Below, in pieces: positions 16,045 to 24,639 of a stretch of DNA of 55,498 bases. The stretch is from Burkholderiales bacterium (lineage in GTDB: Bacteria; Pseudomonadota; Gammaproteobacteria; Burkholderiales; SG8-39). The translations under genes and the position numbers were made by a program. How positions within the stretch are numbered: position 1 is the stretch's first letter; the number at the start of each line of letters is the position of its first letter. The DNA is taken from assembly GCA_023383795.1 (NCBI GenBank), contig JAHDYJ010000017.1, positions 2,716 through 58,213 of the forward strand, read 5' to 3'. The notes below the pieces were generated by a model, which did not search any database, was not told the origin of the DNA, and saw only the letters and a program-made list of their open reading frames with translations.

Positions 16045-18549
16045 ATGACCGGTCACGTGCCTCACCCGAGGATTTCGACGCGGAGGCGGTTGCGCCTCGG
16101 CAACGCCGTCGTGGCGCTATTACGACGGCTGCTCTATCTCGTGGTTCGCACGCAGGTTGCGCCGGAGGCCGCCGAGGCGCTCGGCATCGATCCGCAACGG
16201 CCGCTCTGCTACGTGCTCCAGGATCGGCACCTCTCCAGCGTGCTCGTCCTCGAGGAAGAAGCGCAGCGGCTCGGCCTGCCCTCGTGCCTCGACCCGATCG
16301 GGCCGGAATTCCCGACCGAGAGGCGGTCGGTCTTCTCGGTCGTCCTCAACCCGAATCCGCTGAGCCCGCGCGCCGCCGAGCCGTCGAAATCGCTCGCGCG
16401 GATGACCGCCGCCGTGATGAGCGATCCCGCAGCCGACGTGCAGCTCGTGCCCGTGACGGTGCTCTGGAGCCGTGCGCCCGGATCGCAGGACTCGCTGCTC
16501 AAGGTGATCTTCGCCGACGCGTGGGCGAGTGTGGGGGCGTTGCGCCAGCTGTTCATCATCCTGGTGAACGGGCGCCAGACGCGCGTGGCCTTCGCCGAGC
16601 CGATCTCGCTGCGCCGCCTCGTCGGCGACGACGCCGACGCAGCCACGACGGTGCGCAAGGCGAGCCGCTTCCTGCGCTTCCATTTCCGTCGCGTCCGCGA
16701 GTCGGCGATCGGCCCGGACCTTTCGCACCGTCGCAATCTGATCGAGACGATGATCGAATCGGAGGCGATGCGAGAGGCCATCGACGGGGAGGCGACGCGG
16801 CGCTCCGTTCCCGCCGCGGAAGCGGAGCGCCGTGCACGCAAGTTCGCATGGGAGATCGCGTCGGACTTCAGCTACCCGGTGATCCGCGCGCTGGAGCTGG
16901 TGCTCGGCCGCCTGTGGAGGCGGCTCTACGAGAGCGTCGTGATCCTCCACGCGGAGGAGATCGCGAAGGCGGCGCCGGGCAAGGGGATCGTGTATCTGCC
17001 CAACCACCGCAGCCACATCGATTACCTGCTGCTCTCGTACTTCGTCTACAAGAAAGGTCTCGCCCCGCCGCACGTCGCGGCCGGCGCCAACCTCGACTTC
17101 CCCGTCGTCGGGCCGGTGCTGAGGCGCGGCGGGGCGTTCTTCCTGCGGCGGAGCTTCAAGGGCGAGCCGCTCTACGCGGCGGTGTTCCGCGAGTACATGC
17201 ATACCATGCTCGCGAAAGGCTTTCCGATCGCGTACTTCGTCGAGGGCGGCCGGAGCCGCAGCGGGCGGACCCTGTCGCCGAAGAGCGGGCTGCTCGGCAT
17301 GACGCTCGAGAGCTTCATGCGCGAGCATCCGCGTCCGCTGCTGCTCGTGCCCGTGTACATCGGCTACGAGAAGCTGCTCGAGGGCCGCACCCTGATCGCC
17401 GAGCTCGAAGGGCGCTCGAAGAAGCGCGAGTCGCTGGGGGCGCTCCTCGGGGCCGTGAAGGGCCTGCGGCGCGAGTACGGCAGCGCCTACATGAGCTTCG
17501 GCGCGCCCCTGCTGCTCGAGCGGTTCCTCGATCGCGAAGCGCCTGCATGGCGGGCGCTGGAAGGCGACGCGCGGCGCGCGGCGGCGAAGCGCCTCACCGT
17601 GCCGCTCGCCCGCGAGATGGCCGAGCGCATCAACGCGGCGGTCGTGGTCAATCCGGTCAACCTGTTCGCCATGGCCATCGTCGCGAGCCCGCGGCATGCG
17701 CTCGACGAGCGCTTGCTCCTGCAGCAGATCGAATGGCTGAAGACGATCGCCTCCCGCCTGCCCTACGCCGGGGGCGCGACGCTTGCGGACAAGGAGCCGG
17801 CGGCGGCCGTCGACCAGGCGCTGAAGCTCGGCTTCGCCGCCCGCCTGCCGCATCCGCTCGGCGACATGATCAAGGTGCCGGACGACCAGATATCCACGCT
17901 CAGCTACCTCCGCAACAACGTCCTGCACGTCTACGCGCTCCCGGCGCTGGTGGCGAGCCTCATAGCCGGCGCGCGCGACACGACGCGCGACAGCGTGGCT
18001 CGCTTCTGCGAGAGCATGCAGCCCTTCCTGCGCGCGGAACTGATGCTGCACCACTCGCCCGCGGAGGCGGGCGAGGAGTCGCGGCGCATCGTCGAGCTGT
18101 TCCTCGAGATCGGTTTCGTGCGCGCTGCGGATGCCGCGATTCGCGCCGCCGACCGCTACAGTCCGGAGCACGCGGGGCTCGAGCTGCTCGCGCGGTCGTT
18201 GCGCGATCTCCTGCGCCGGGACTACCTGACGATGGCCCTGCTGACGAGCCTCGGCTCCGGACGGCTCAAGCGCGAGCGGCTCGAGGAGCTCATGCAGATG
18301 CTCGCCCAGCGGCTCTCGCTGCTCACCGAGCCCGTGCCGCCGGACTTCCACGAGCGCTCGACGTTCGCGACGTACTTCGACTCGCTGCTCGAGACGGGCA
18401 TCGTGCGTGAGGACGCCGAAGGCTGGCTGAACGTGGACGAGCGCATCCGGGAGTCGCAGCGCAACGTCGAGCGCCTGCTGCCCGCGGACGCGGTGCTCGC
18501 GATCCGGCGCATCACGGTCGAGCACGGGCCGCCGGTGCGCGGCGGGTAA
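16045..18549 (+). CDS. plsB: Glycerol-3-phosphate acyltransferase PlsB
   Basis: 834 residues, close to the usual length of proteobacterial PlsB (about 810). The acyltransferase block near the middle has motif I NHRSHIDYLLLS (catalytic H and D), motif II GGAFFLRRSFKG, motif III YFVEGGRSRSGRT and motif IV region LVPVYIGYEKLLEG. The enzyme makes lysophosphatidate from acyl-CoA or acyl-ACP and sn-glycerol-3-phosphate at the inner membrane, the first step of phospholipid synthesis. The start at 16045 lacks a good ribosome binding site and could be slightly off. Confidence 0.95.
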   Translation: MTGHVPHPRISTRRRLRLGNAVVALLRRLLYLVVRTQVAPEAAEALGIDPQRPLCYVLQDRHLSSVLVLEEEAQRLGLPSCLDPIGPEFPTERRSVFSVVLNPNPLSPRAAEPSKSLARMTAAVMSDPAADVQLVPVTVLWSRAPGSQDSLLKVIFADAWASVGALRQLFIILVNGRQTRVAFAEPISLRRLVGDDADAATTVRKASRFLRFHFRRVRESAIGPDLSHRRNLIETMIESEAMREAIDGEATRRSVPAAEAERRARKFAWEIASDFSYPVIRALELVLGRLWRRLYESVVILHAEEIAKAAPGKGIVYLPNHRSHIDYLLLSYFVYKKGLAPPHVAAGANLDFPVVGPVLRRGGAFFLRRSFKGEPLYAAVFREYMHTMLAKGFPIAYFVEGGRSRSGRTLSPKSGLLGMTLESFMREHPRPLLLVPVYIGYEKLLEGRTLIAELEGRSKKRESLGALLGAVKGLRREYGSAYMSFGAPLLLERFLDREAPAWRALEGDARRAAAKRLTVPLAREMAERINAAVVVNPVNLFAMAIVASPRHALDERLLLQQIEWLKTIASRLPYAGGATLADKEPAAAVDQALKLGFAARLPHPLGDMIKVPDDQISTLSYLRNNVLHVYALPALVASLIAGARDTTRDSVARFCESMQPFLRAELMLHHSPAEAGEESRRIVELFLEIGFVRAADAAIRAADRYSPEHAGLELLARSLRDLLRRDYLTMALLTSLGSGRLKRERLEELMQMLAQRLSLLTEPVPPDFHERSTFATYFDSLLETGIVREDAEGWLNVDERIRESQRNVERLLPADAVLAIRRITVEHGPPVRGG

Positions 18550-18763
18550 CAGGGAGGGGCGTTTCGCGACGCCCCCAATGCGTCGTGCTTCAGGGGATGC
18601 CACGCCCGCTCGTCCCTTGTGGGGCGGGTCCCATTCCTTGCCGTCCGGGCGCCCGCGGGGGTTCGATCGGGTCGAGCGTTCTCGCGATTGACGATGCGCC
18701 ACTCGCCGCATAGATTGCGGGTTCGCGAAAGCCGGCGCCGGGAACAGATACCTGCACGCTCGT

Positions 18764-19588
18764 ATGGAAACGGAGCTCGTAGGGCAGTACGCGATGCCCG
18801 GCATCGGCTTCGGGACGCTCGGCGCCGTCGGCGATGCCGGCTGCGCGCTCGTCGAAGCGGCGCTCGCCGAGGGCTACCGCTACATCGACACATCCAGGTA
18901 CTACGGCAACGAGGAGGCGGTCGGGAAGGCGTTGGCGCGTTCTGCGGTCCCGCGCGGCGACATCTGGGTGACGACGAAGCTCCTGCACCCCAAGACTCCG
19001 CCGCAGCCGGACATCGCCTTCGAGCTGGACGAGAGCCTGCGTCTCCTGCAGACGGACTATGTCGATCTCCTCCTGATCCACTGGCCCAACCCGGCGGTGC
19101 CGTTGGAGTGGGCCCTGGGCGAGTTCGCGGCGCTGCGCGAGCAGGGCAAGGCGCGCACGATCGGCTTGTCGAACTTCCCGACGGCCCTGTTGCGGCAGGC
19201 CCTGGAGATCGTCGGCGACCTGGCGGCCAACCAGGTCGAGTACCACCCTTACCTGAACCAGCGCCCGCTCCTCGACCTGATGCGCGAGCGGGGGCTCGTG
19301 CTGATCGCCCATTCGCCGCTCGCCCGCGGAGCGGTCCTGAACGAACCGGTCCTCCGGGAGATCGCCGGGCGGCGCAAACTGAGCGTCGCGCAAGTCGCGC
19401 TGAGGTGGCTCATGCAGCAGGAGCGGGTCGTCGCCATTCCCGGCGCCGTGAGCGTGGAACAGTTGCGCGAGAACCTGAAGGTCCTCGAAGTCACGCTCAC
19501 GAACGACGAGATGGCCGCCATCTCGGCGCTGGCCCGCGGAACGCGAATCGTCGACCCGCCGCACAGTCCGGCGTGGGACCCCGCATGA
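18764..19588 (+). CDS. Aldo-keto reductase (2,5-diketo-gluconate reductase B-like)
   Basis: 274 residues, full length for the AKR superfamily TIM barrel. The catalytic tetrad is visible: Asp in RYIDTSRYYGNE with Tyr four to five residues on, Lys in WVTTKLLHP, and His in LLLIHWPNP. NADPH-binding features (VAIPGAVSVEQLREN) are near the C-terminus. It should reduce aldehydes or ketones with NADPH in the cytoplasm; the substrate is unknown. It stands alone, 214 bases after plsB. Confidence 0.9.
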   Translation: METELVGQYAMPGIGFGTLGAVGDAGCALVEAALAEGYRYIDTSRYYGNEEAVGKALARSAVPRGDIWVTTKLLHPKTPPQPDIAFELDESLRLLQTDYVDLLLIHWPNPAVPLEWALGEFAALREQGKARTIGLSNFPTALLRQALEIVGDLAANQVEYHPYLNQRPLLDLMRERGLVLIAHSPLARGAVLNEPVLREIAGRRKLSVAQVALRWLMQQERVVAIPGAVSVEQLRENLKVLEVTLTNDEMAAISALARGTRIVDPPHSPAWDPA

Positions 19589-19673
19589 GGGTTCGAGGTC
19601 GAGGCGGTCGCAGCGGGCTCACGGTCTCGTAGGCAGGCATCCGGCGCACGCGAACGGCCTGGATGCGGCCGGC

Positions 19674-19835
19674 TATCACCACGTCGGCGAGCGCACGAGC
19701 TGCTTCAGGAAGCTGCGCGAATACCTCGATCCGCCGGAACAGGTGATCGAGGAGATGCAGCGCACCGGTTATTCGCTCGCGGCGACGAGCGACTCCCTGC
19801 CGAACCAGTGCTACTTGGTCTTCAAGGCGAGACGA
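19674..19835 (+). pseudogene. Fragment of the exported methyltransferase gene
   Basis: The plus-strand frame reads YHHVGERTSCF-KLREYLD, then EEMQRTGYSLAATSDSLPNQ, then CYLVF, matching the C-terminal third of the protein at 8282-8932 ([18 protein letters not shown] and [20 protein letters not shown]). Twenty-four codons between LREYL and EQV are missing in frame, and the parent stop codon is CGA here, so the frame runs on. There is no start codon and no SAM-binding motif, so it cannot be an active enzyme. Confidence 0.8.
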
Positions 19836-19965
19836 CCGGCTGGCCGTTCTTGCCAGCTGCCACCGGAAGCCGTCGCAACCACAATGATTGCAACGCCTGC
19901 GCGGCGCCGGGTCTACGCGTGCGCTGTCGACCTGCGCTCCGGGCGGCGGCGGCCCGGGAACCGCG

Positions 19966-19983
19966 TATACTCAGCGACGGATG
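19966..19983 (+). promoter_or_regulatory. Candidate -10 box close to the ATG
   Basis: TATACT at 19966-19971 is nine bases before ATG 19981 and no ribosome binding site intervenes, so the transcript would have a leader of only a few bases. Similar spacing occurs ahead of 9266, 21563 and 48818. Confidence 0.35.
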
Positions 19984-20205
19984 GGAATCTTGGCCACAGT
20001 GCCGAAACTCTCGCGCGTCCTCGTGCAACCGGGGCCGACGGCGGGATGGGGCGTGCTCCTGCCCGGCGCGGTGGCATCCGAGCCCTTTCTCGACCGTACC
20101 CAGGCGCTCAGCTTCGCCAAGGCGTGGGCGTCGGCGCACCGACCCGCCACGATGCACGTGAGCGGCGTCGGCGGCAACTTCACGCATGAATGGTCCTTCC
20201 GGTGA
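19981..20205 (+). CDS. Small DUF2188-like protein
   Basis: 74 residues. The sequence has one compact domain, PTAGWGVLLPGAVAS then FLDRTQALSFAKAWASAH, resembling the short beta-hairpin/helix repeat of DUF2188-type proteins, in which a GW-V motif precedes a helix that reads like TQ-EA---A. No signal or membrane segment is present. Function is unknown. Confidence 0.6.
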   Translation: MGILATVPKLSRVLVQPGPTAGWGVLLPGAVASEPFLDRTQALSFAKAWASAHRPATMHVSGVGGNFTHEWSFR

Positions 20206-20321
20206 CCGCTGCGCCGTGCCGGGCGGTGCGCGCCTTGCGGCGCGGACGCGCCGCGGGCTTTCTCGCGCGGCTCGGGCCGTGCACCCGATGACGGGGGCGA
20301 GCCCGGGGCGGGATTGACGAC

Positions 20322-20657
20322 ATGTTCCAGGAGTTCCGCCTGCCGGTCGACGACGCCCCCGAGCTCGTGTTCAGCGGTCGTTTGATCGTGCGGGTAACCA
20401 GCAGCCCTGCGGCGAGGGCGGACAACTTCAGCCGTCACGCCGGGCGATGGGTCGAGCTGGCGCTTTATCGAACCGACGGCGGCAGGTACGTGTGCCACGA
20501 GGTCCGCCGCTCGGCCCGAGCAGGCGATCCGAAGCGCCGCGACCGCGCGGGCATCGTGAGCACCGACGCGTCGGTGATCGCCTTCTTCAAGCAGACCCGG
20601 CTCGCCAAGCGCCTCTACCTGGAGGCCGGGATCGCGAAACCGCAGCGGGTCCGGTAG
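20322..20657 (+). CDS. Conserved-looking hypothetical protein
   Basis: 111 residues with a strand-rich core (LVFSGRLIVRVTSSP, RWVELALYRTDGGRYVCHEV) and a helical tail (ASVIAFFKQTRLAKRLYLEA). No family is recognised with confidence. Codon use fits the genome. It follows the DUF2188-like gene by 116 bases and may share its transcript; no ribosome binding site is obvious. Confidence 0.6.
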   Translation: MFQEFRLPVDDAPELVFSGRLIVRVTSSPAARADNFSRHAGRWVELALYRTDGGRYVCHEVRRSARAGDPKRRDRAGIVSTDASVIAFFKQTRLAKRLYLEAGIAKPQRVR

Positions 20658-20698
20658 CCGATTCGGCGCGGCGAGCCGGGCGCGGAGCGCGCGGCCGC

Positions 20699-20785
20699 CT
20701 ATTCCGCGCGCGGCGGCGAGAACAGCATGTGATACACGATGAGCGCGACGCTCGCGCCCGCGAGCGCGGCGACGAAACCGGACAC
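20699..20785 (-). CDS. Possible tiny membrane peptide
   Basis: A GTG at 20785 would give 28 residues consisting mainly of one hydrophobic helix (VSGFVAALAGASVALIVYHM) ending LFSPPRAE. It lies 31 bases downstream of the 51-aa basic protein gene on the same strand, so it could be its second cistron. No clear ribosome binding site; it may be chance. Confidence 0.3.
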   Translation of the reverse strand: MSGFVAALAGASVALIVYHMLFSPPRAE

Positions 20786-20816
20786 GTGCAGTTGCGCGCG
20801 CCGCGGTGCCGGGAGA

Positions 20817-20972
20817 TCAGTCCTTGCTCGGACCGGCGTCGTCCGGCGGGACGGGCACCTGCTCCGGGGACGGCTGCTTGCCTGCGGCCTTGCGCCGCCG
20901 CTTCTCGTCGCGTTTCTGCTTCTTCGCGAGATCCCGCTGGCGCTTCGCAAACGCGTAGTTCGGTTTAGCCAT
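20817..20972 (-). CDS. Small basic conserved protein (MAKPNYAFAKRQRDLAKKQK type)
   Basis: 51 residues: a highly basic helical N-terminal half (MAKPNYAFAKRQRDLAKKQK, then RDEKRRRKAAGK) and a proline-rich acidic tail. This N-terminus recurs in short hypothetical proteins of betaproteobacteria and relatives. GAGGGG sits nine bases before the ATG. The composition suggests nucleic-acid or ribosome contact, but no function is known. The neighbour upstream is the winged-helix gene on the same strand. Confidence 0.8.
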   Translation of the reverse strand: MAKPNYAFAKRQRDLAKKQKRDEKRRRKAAGKQPSPEQVPVPPDDAGPSKD

Positions 20973-21133
20973 CTTCGGCCCCTCTAGACTCACGGCGTCG
21001 AGTCATCGCGCGGACGAGCGAGGCCAGCGCCGCCGGCGGGGTCGAAGCGATCGAACGCGTCGCTGGACGTGAAGGCTTCGCTGGCGATCTCCAGGACGGG
21101 TTACGGGTCGCGCGAACCATCGCGGGGAGCCCG

Positions 21134-21379
21134 CTACCCCGTCGATTTCGGTCGTCGGCCGGCTGCCGCGGGCGGGCAGTAACCCGAGACGCGACATACC
21201 CACCCGGCGGTCCGGGCGGAATTCTCGAAGCGCGTGACGTGGCATGTGACGATCGCCCCGCTGGCCGCCAGCCCCGCGATGTGCTCGCGCACGGTCGCAA
21301 GCGGCATGTCCAGCTCCCTGGCGAGCTCCGAATCGAGCCGCTCGCCGTGTTTCGTGAGGCACTGCAGAACTCTGATCAT
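21134..21379 (-). CDS. Small winged-helix DNA-binding protein
   Basis: 81 residues. A helix-turn-helix reads LDSELARELDMPLATVREHI, followed by a wing (SGAIVTCHVTRFEN) and a short tail WVCRVSGYCPPAAAGRRPK. The tail and the positions of the wing resemble small phage- and island-encoded regulators. Four cysteines (7, 46, 62, 68) are notable for such a small protein. ATG 21379 has GGGAGG ten bases upstream. It is transcribed divergently from the SDR gene and could regulate it. A dead paralogue lies at 2952-3197. Confidence 0.7.
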   Translation of the reverse strand: MIRVLQCLTKHGERLDSELARELDMPLATVREHIAGLAASGAIVTCHVTRFENSARTAGWVCRVSGYCPPAAAGRRPKSTG

Positions 21380-21550
21380 GGCCACCGCGCCTCCCGAAGA
21401 GGAGCGCAGTTTATCAGGTCCTCGGCGATGGTGCCTGGCAGCATCGGTCCGGGCCGCGATCGCTTGCGACATGCGTGTGATCCTGCGGCGCACGCCGCGC
21501 AGCGCGGTGCGACTGCGGGACGAGACGCTCGGATCCCGGGGAGAGTTGCG

Positions 21551-21565
21551 TATACTTTCCTCGTG
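21551..21565 (+). promoter_or_regulatory. Candidate -10 box at the start codon of the SDR gene
   Basis: TATACT (21551-21556) is six bases before the GTG at 21563 with no Shine-Dalgarno, so the mRNA probably starts at or beside the GTG. Confidence 0.4.
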
Positions 21566-22318
21566 TCAGGGAGACTGCAAGGCAAGATCGCCATCGTCAC
21601 CGGCGCCGGCGGCGGCATCGGGCGCGCCATCTGCCTAGCCTTCGCCGATGAAGGCGCGGCGCTGGTGTGCAACGACATCAACCGCGAGACGGTCGGCGAG
21701 ACCGCGGCGCAGGTCGCGGCGCGGGGCGGGCGGGCCGCGGTCGTCGTCGGCGATCTCGCTCTGGAACAAACCTCGCGCGACCTCGCCGCCGCGGCGCGCG
21801 CCGAGTTCGGCGGCCTGACCACCGTCGTCAACAGCGCGGTCCGCGACGCGTCCTACCTGAAGGTGACCGAACTGCCGCTCGTCGAGTGGCGCGAGTCCAT
21901 CGACGTCAACCTCACCGGTCCCTTCCTGCTGCTCAAGCATTCGATCCCGCTAATGATCGAGGGCGGCGGCGGCAGCATCGTCCTGATCGCCTCGCAGCTC
22001 GCGCGCACGCCCAAGCCCGGCCGGGCCTGGTACTCGTCGCAGAAGGGCGCGCTGATCAGCCTGGCGAAGGCCCTCGCCGTCGACCACGCCGCGCAGAACG
22101 TTCGCGCCAACACCTTGTCGCCCGGCCCGACCGCCGACCAGCGCTTCTTCAGCCAATGGCCGAGCGAAGCCGAAGCCCACAAGCATGCCGCGACGCTCTT
22201 CGGGCGCCTCGCCACGCCCGCCGAGATCGCGGCCGCCGCGGTGTTCCTGGCGAGCGACGAGTCGTCCTTCATGACCGGAGCCGATCTGCTGATCGACGGC
22301 GGGTACACCGTCGTCTGA
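21563..22318 (+). CDS. Short-chain dehydrogenase/reductase
   Basis: 251 residues. The cofactor motif is TGAGGGIGRAI, the active site Ser lies in VLIASQ and the Tyr-Lys pair in WYSSQKGALISLAK; the C-terminus LASDESSFMTGADLLIDGG is typical of classical SDRs that oxidise or reduce secondary alcohols with NAD(P). The GTG start is chosen because SGRLQGKIAIVTG begins the fold there; no ribosome binding site is present. The substrate is unknown. Confidence 0.88.
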   Translation: MSGRLQGKIAIVTGAGGGIGRAICLAFADEGAALVCNDINRETVGETAAQVAARGGRAAVVVGDLALEQTSRDLAAAARAEFGGLTTVVNSAVRDASYLKVTELPLVEWRESIDVNLTGPFLLLKHSIPLMIEGGGGSIVLIASQLARTPKPGRAWYSSQKGALISLAKALAVDHAAQNVRANTLSPGPTADQRFFSQWPSEAEAHKHAATLFGRLATPAEIAAAAVFLASDESSFMTGADLLIDGGYTVV

Positions 22319-22705
22319 GCCTCCGTTTTTCCGCTGTGCGGGTCCGCGGTCGCGGGCGGGGCGCGGTGTTGCCTCGGCGAGCCGGCCATCGGGTCGCCTC
22401 GCGGCGCCGCTCTCACTCGCATGTGCGAGTGGGAGGACGGCGCGGATCGCGGACGGCGGCGCGGAGCGCGCGCGAGTGGGAGCAGTGGGACGCGCGAGGG
22501 CGCGCAAGCGTGGGACGCGCTGCGGCGGCGAACAGGTCCTCGGTCGTATTGACTCCGGCTAATCGATCGATCGATAGTCGCGGAATCCAGCCGCCGCGCA
22601 CGACGGCGCGCGCGGCTGGACGGGCCGCGACAGGCGGCATCGTGGCGAGCCTCCCGATCGCATCCGGCATCGCGCGCAGCGCTCGCTGAACCAAAGGAGG
22701 AGCCG
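22319..22705. promoter_or_regulatory. Long leader region of the amidohydrolase gene
   Basis: Three things stand out. A palindrome has an eight-base perfect core (CACTCGCA at 22414-22421, TGCGAGTG at 22424-22431), extended to about 11 pairs. The hexamer GTGGGA recurs four times between 22430 and 22515. A promoter-like pair TTGACT (22549-22554) and GATAGT (22573-22578) has 18-base spacing and overlaps the palindromic run ATCGATCGATCGAT. The amidohydrolase ribosome binding site AAAGGAGG is at 22693-22700. Confidence 0.45.
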
Positions 22706-24550
22706 GTGAAGCAATCAGACGAGAAAGACGAGAAGCGTCGAACCAGGAGCGGCACTGAACGCGAGCGCGCGGCGAGCGGCGAGGGCGTGTCCCGCAGGAC
22801 GGCGCTGAAGGCGGGGGCGGCGGGGATCGCCGCCGCCTTCTCGGGCGCCGGCGCGGCCATCGCGCCCGGCACGGCGGATGCGTCGAATCGGGGCCACGGC
22901 AAGGACGACGAGGACGATCTCCTGCTCGTGAACGGCAAGATCCACACGATGGACGACCGCAACCGGATCGTGAGCTCGGTGGCGATCCGCAACGGGCGCT
23001 TCGTCGCGGTGGGCGGGGGGCACGGGCATGGGCACGGGGGCAAGGTCATCAACCTCCAGGGCCGCACGGTCGTGCCCGGGTTGATCGAGAGCCACACGCA
23101 CTTCGTGAGCCTCGCGAACCGTCCCGGCTATCACGTCGCGCAGCTCGAGCTCGCGTCCAACATCGCGGAGGTCCAGGAGATGCTCGCGGCACGGCGCCCC
23201 GACGTGCCGCCGGGCCAGTTCATCACCGCGATGGGCGGCTGGAACCCGATCCAGTGGGCCGAGCGGCGCCTGCCGACGCGCGCGGAGCTCGACGCCGCGG
23301 TGCCCGACCGGCCGGTGTTCCTCTTCCAGAGGTTCAACGGGCCGTGCGCGACCAACTCGCTCGGCAAGCAGTTCTTCGAGACCGTGACCTCGCCGCTCGC
23401 GGGGCCGGTTACGGTCGGCGACGACGGTTCGATCGCCTCGGGAATACAGTCGACGACCGCGCTCTACCATCTGCGCGTGCGGCAGACCTTCGAGGACAAG
23501 CTGCGCAGCACGCTCGACGCGATGGCGTTCTCGGCGCAGGTCGGTATTACGACGAACCTCGACCAGACGCTGGTCGCGCTCGCCTCGGGACCTCGCGACC
23601 CTCGGCCCAACCACTTCCTGGCGAACCTCGATCACTTCCGCATGTACGATGCGTGGCTCGCGCTGCACCGCGAGGGGAAGACGTTCGTCCGCCTGCAGAT
23701 GAATTTCCTGCACAACCAGGGCAACCTGCCCGACCTCGGTGGCCTCGAGAACCAGCTCCCGGAGCTGCGGGAGCGGCTCAAGAACCAGTTCCAGTTCTTT
23801 GGCGACGACATGCTCCGCACCGGCGCGATCGGCGAGTGGGCGGCGCCGTTCGCCTTCGAGGGGTCGGCGAATTACCCGGTCTGGTTCGAGGCGCAGCGAC
23901 TCTGCGCGCAGGCGCGCTGGCGCAACGAGAACAGCCGCGGCGACGTCGCCGGAATCCAGCAGATCGTCGAGACCTACGAGCAGATGGACCTCGAGTTCGG
24001 CATCAAGGACTTGCGCTGGGGGCTGCAGCACGCCGATCACGCGACGTCCGAGCAGCTCGCGCGCCTGAGAAACCTCAACTGCGGCGTCTCGATGTCCGGC
24101 TTCCGGTGGCAGAACAACCCGACCGGAGACGGATCGCCGGTCGGGCCGCTCTTTCCGCGGATCGTCGACAGCGGCATCCCGGCCGGCCTGCACGAGGACG
24201 GCGTGCACATCGCCCCGCACAACCCGTGGTTCGCGCTGCACTACGCGACGACGGGCCTCAACTACGACGGGCTGCAGATCAATCCCGACCAGCAGATCAC
24301 GCGGCAGCAGGCGCTGTACGCCTACACCCGCGCCAACGCGTGGTACCTGAACCGGGAGAACGATCTCGGCTCGATCGAAGTCGGCAAGCTCGCCGACCTG
24401 GTGGTGCTCGACAAGGACTACTTCAAGGTCAGCGACTCGGAGATGAGAAGCATCCGCCCGGTCCTCACGATCGTCGGCGGCGAGGTCGCGTACGAGGCCC
24501 GTGAGCCGCGGCGGCGCGGCAAGGGCCGTCACGGCCGCGACGACGATTGA
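22706..24550 (+). CDS. Tat-exported amidohydrolase, YtcJ-like
   Basis: 614 residues. A long charged leader precedes the twin-arginine signal SRRTALKAGAAGIAAAF (about residues 29-45). The metal-dependent hydrolase fold follows: DDLLLVNGKIHTMD, VVPGLIESHTHF (first metal His pair), WGLQHADHAT, GIPAGLHEDG and the closing GSIEVGKLADLVVLDKDY. A Gly/His stretch (GGGHGHGHGG) near residue 110 could bind metal. Folding in the cytoplasm before Tat export fits a metalloenzyme. The hydrolysed bond is unknown. GTG 22706 is set by AAAGGAGG just upstream. Confidence 0.88.
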   Translation: MKQSDEKDEKRRTRSGTERERAASGEGVSRRTALKAGAAGIAAAFSGAGAAIAPGTADASNRGHGKDDEDDLLLVNGKIHTMDDRNRIVSSVAIRNGRFVAVGGGHGHGHGGKVINLQGRTVVPGLIESHTHFVSLANRPGYHVAQLELASNIAEVQEMLAARRPDVPPGQFITAMGGWNPIQWAERRLPTRAELDAAVPDRPVFLFQRFNGPCATNSLGKQFFETVTSPLAGPVTVGDDGSIASGIQSTTALYHLRVRQTFEDKLRSTLDAMAFSAQVGITTNLDQTLVALASGPRDPRPNHFLANLDHFRMYDAWLALHREGKTFVRLQMNFLHNQGNLPDLGGLENQLPELRERLKNQFQFFGDDMLRTGAIGEWAAPFAFEGSANYPVWFEAQRLCAQARWRNENSRGDVAGIQQIVETYEQMDLEFGIKDLRWGLQHADHATSEQLARLRNLNCGVSMSGFRWQNNPTGDGSPVGPLFPRIVDSGIPAGLHEDGVHIAPHNPWFALHYATTGLNYDGLQINPDQQITRQQALYAYTRANAWYLNRENDLGSIEVGKLADLVVLDKDYFKVSDSEMRSIRPVLTIVGGEVAYEAREPRRRGKGRHGRDDD

Positions 24551-24639
24551 ACGAGGCGTCGCGCGAGACGGGCGGGGCGGGCGAGCGCCGGGTGGCGCTC
24601 GCCGCGCCCCGCGGCGCACAGCCGAAGGTGGGGGATTTG

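Noticed and set aside
16120..18804. Open frame of nearly 900 codons antisense to plsB
   Set aside because: Arg/Gly/His-rich composition without domains; plsB on the other strand is unmistakable.
21251..21270. Cysteine pattern in the small winged-helix protein as a zinc finger
   Set aside because: Cysteines at 7, 46, 62 and 68 are not spaced as CxxC pairs, and the degraded copy does not keep all of them.
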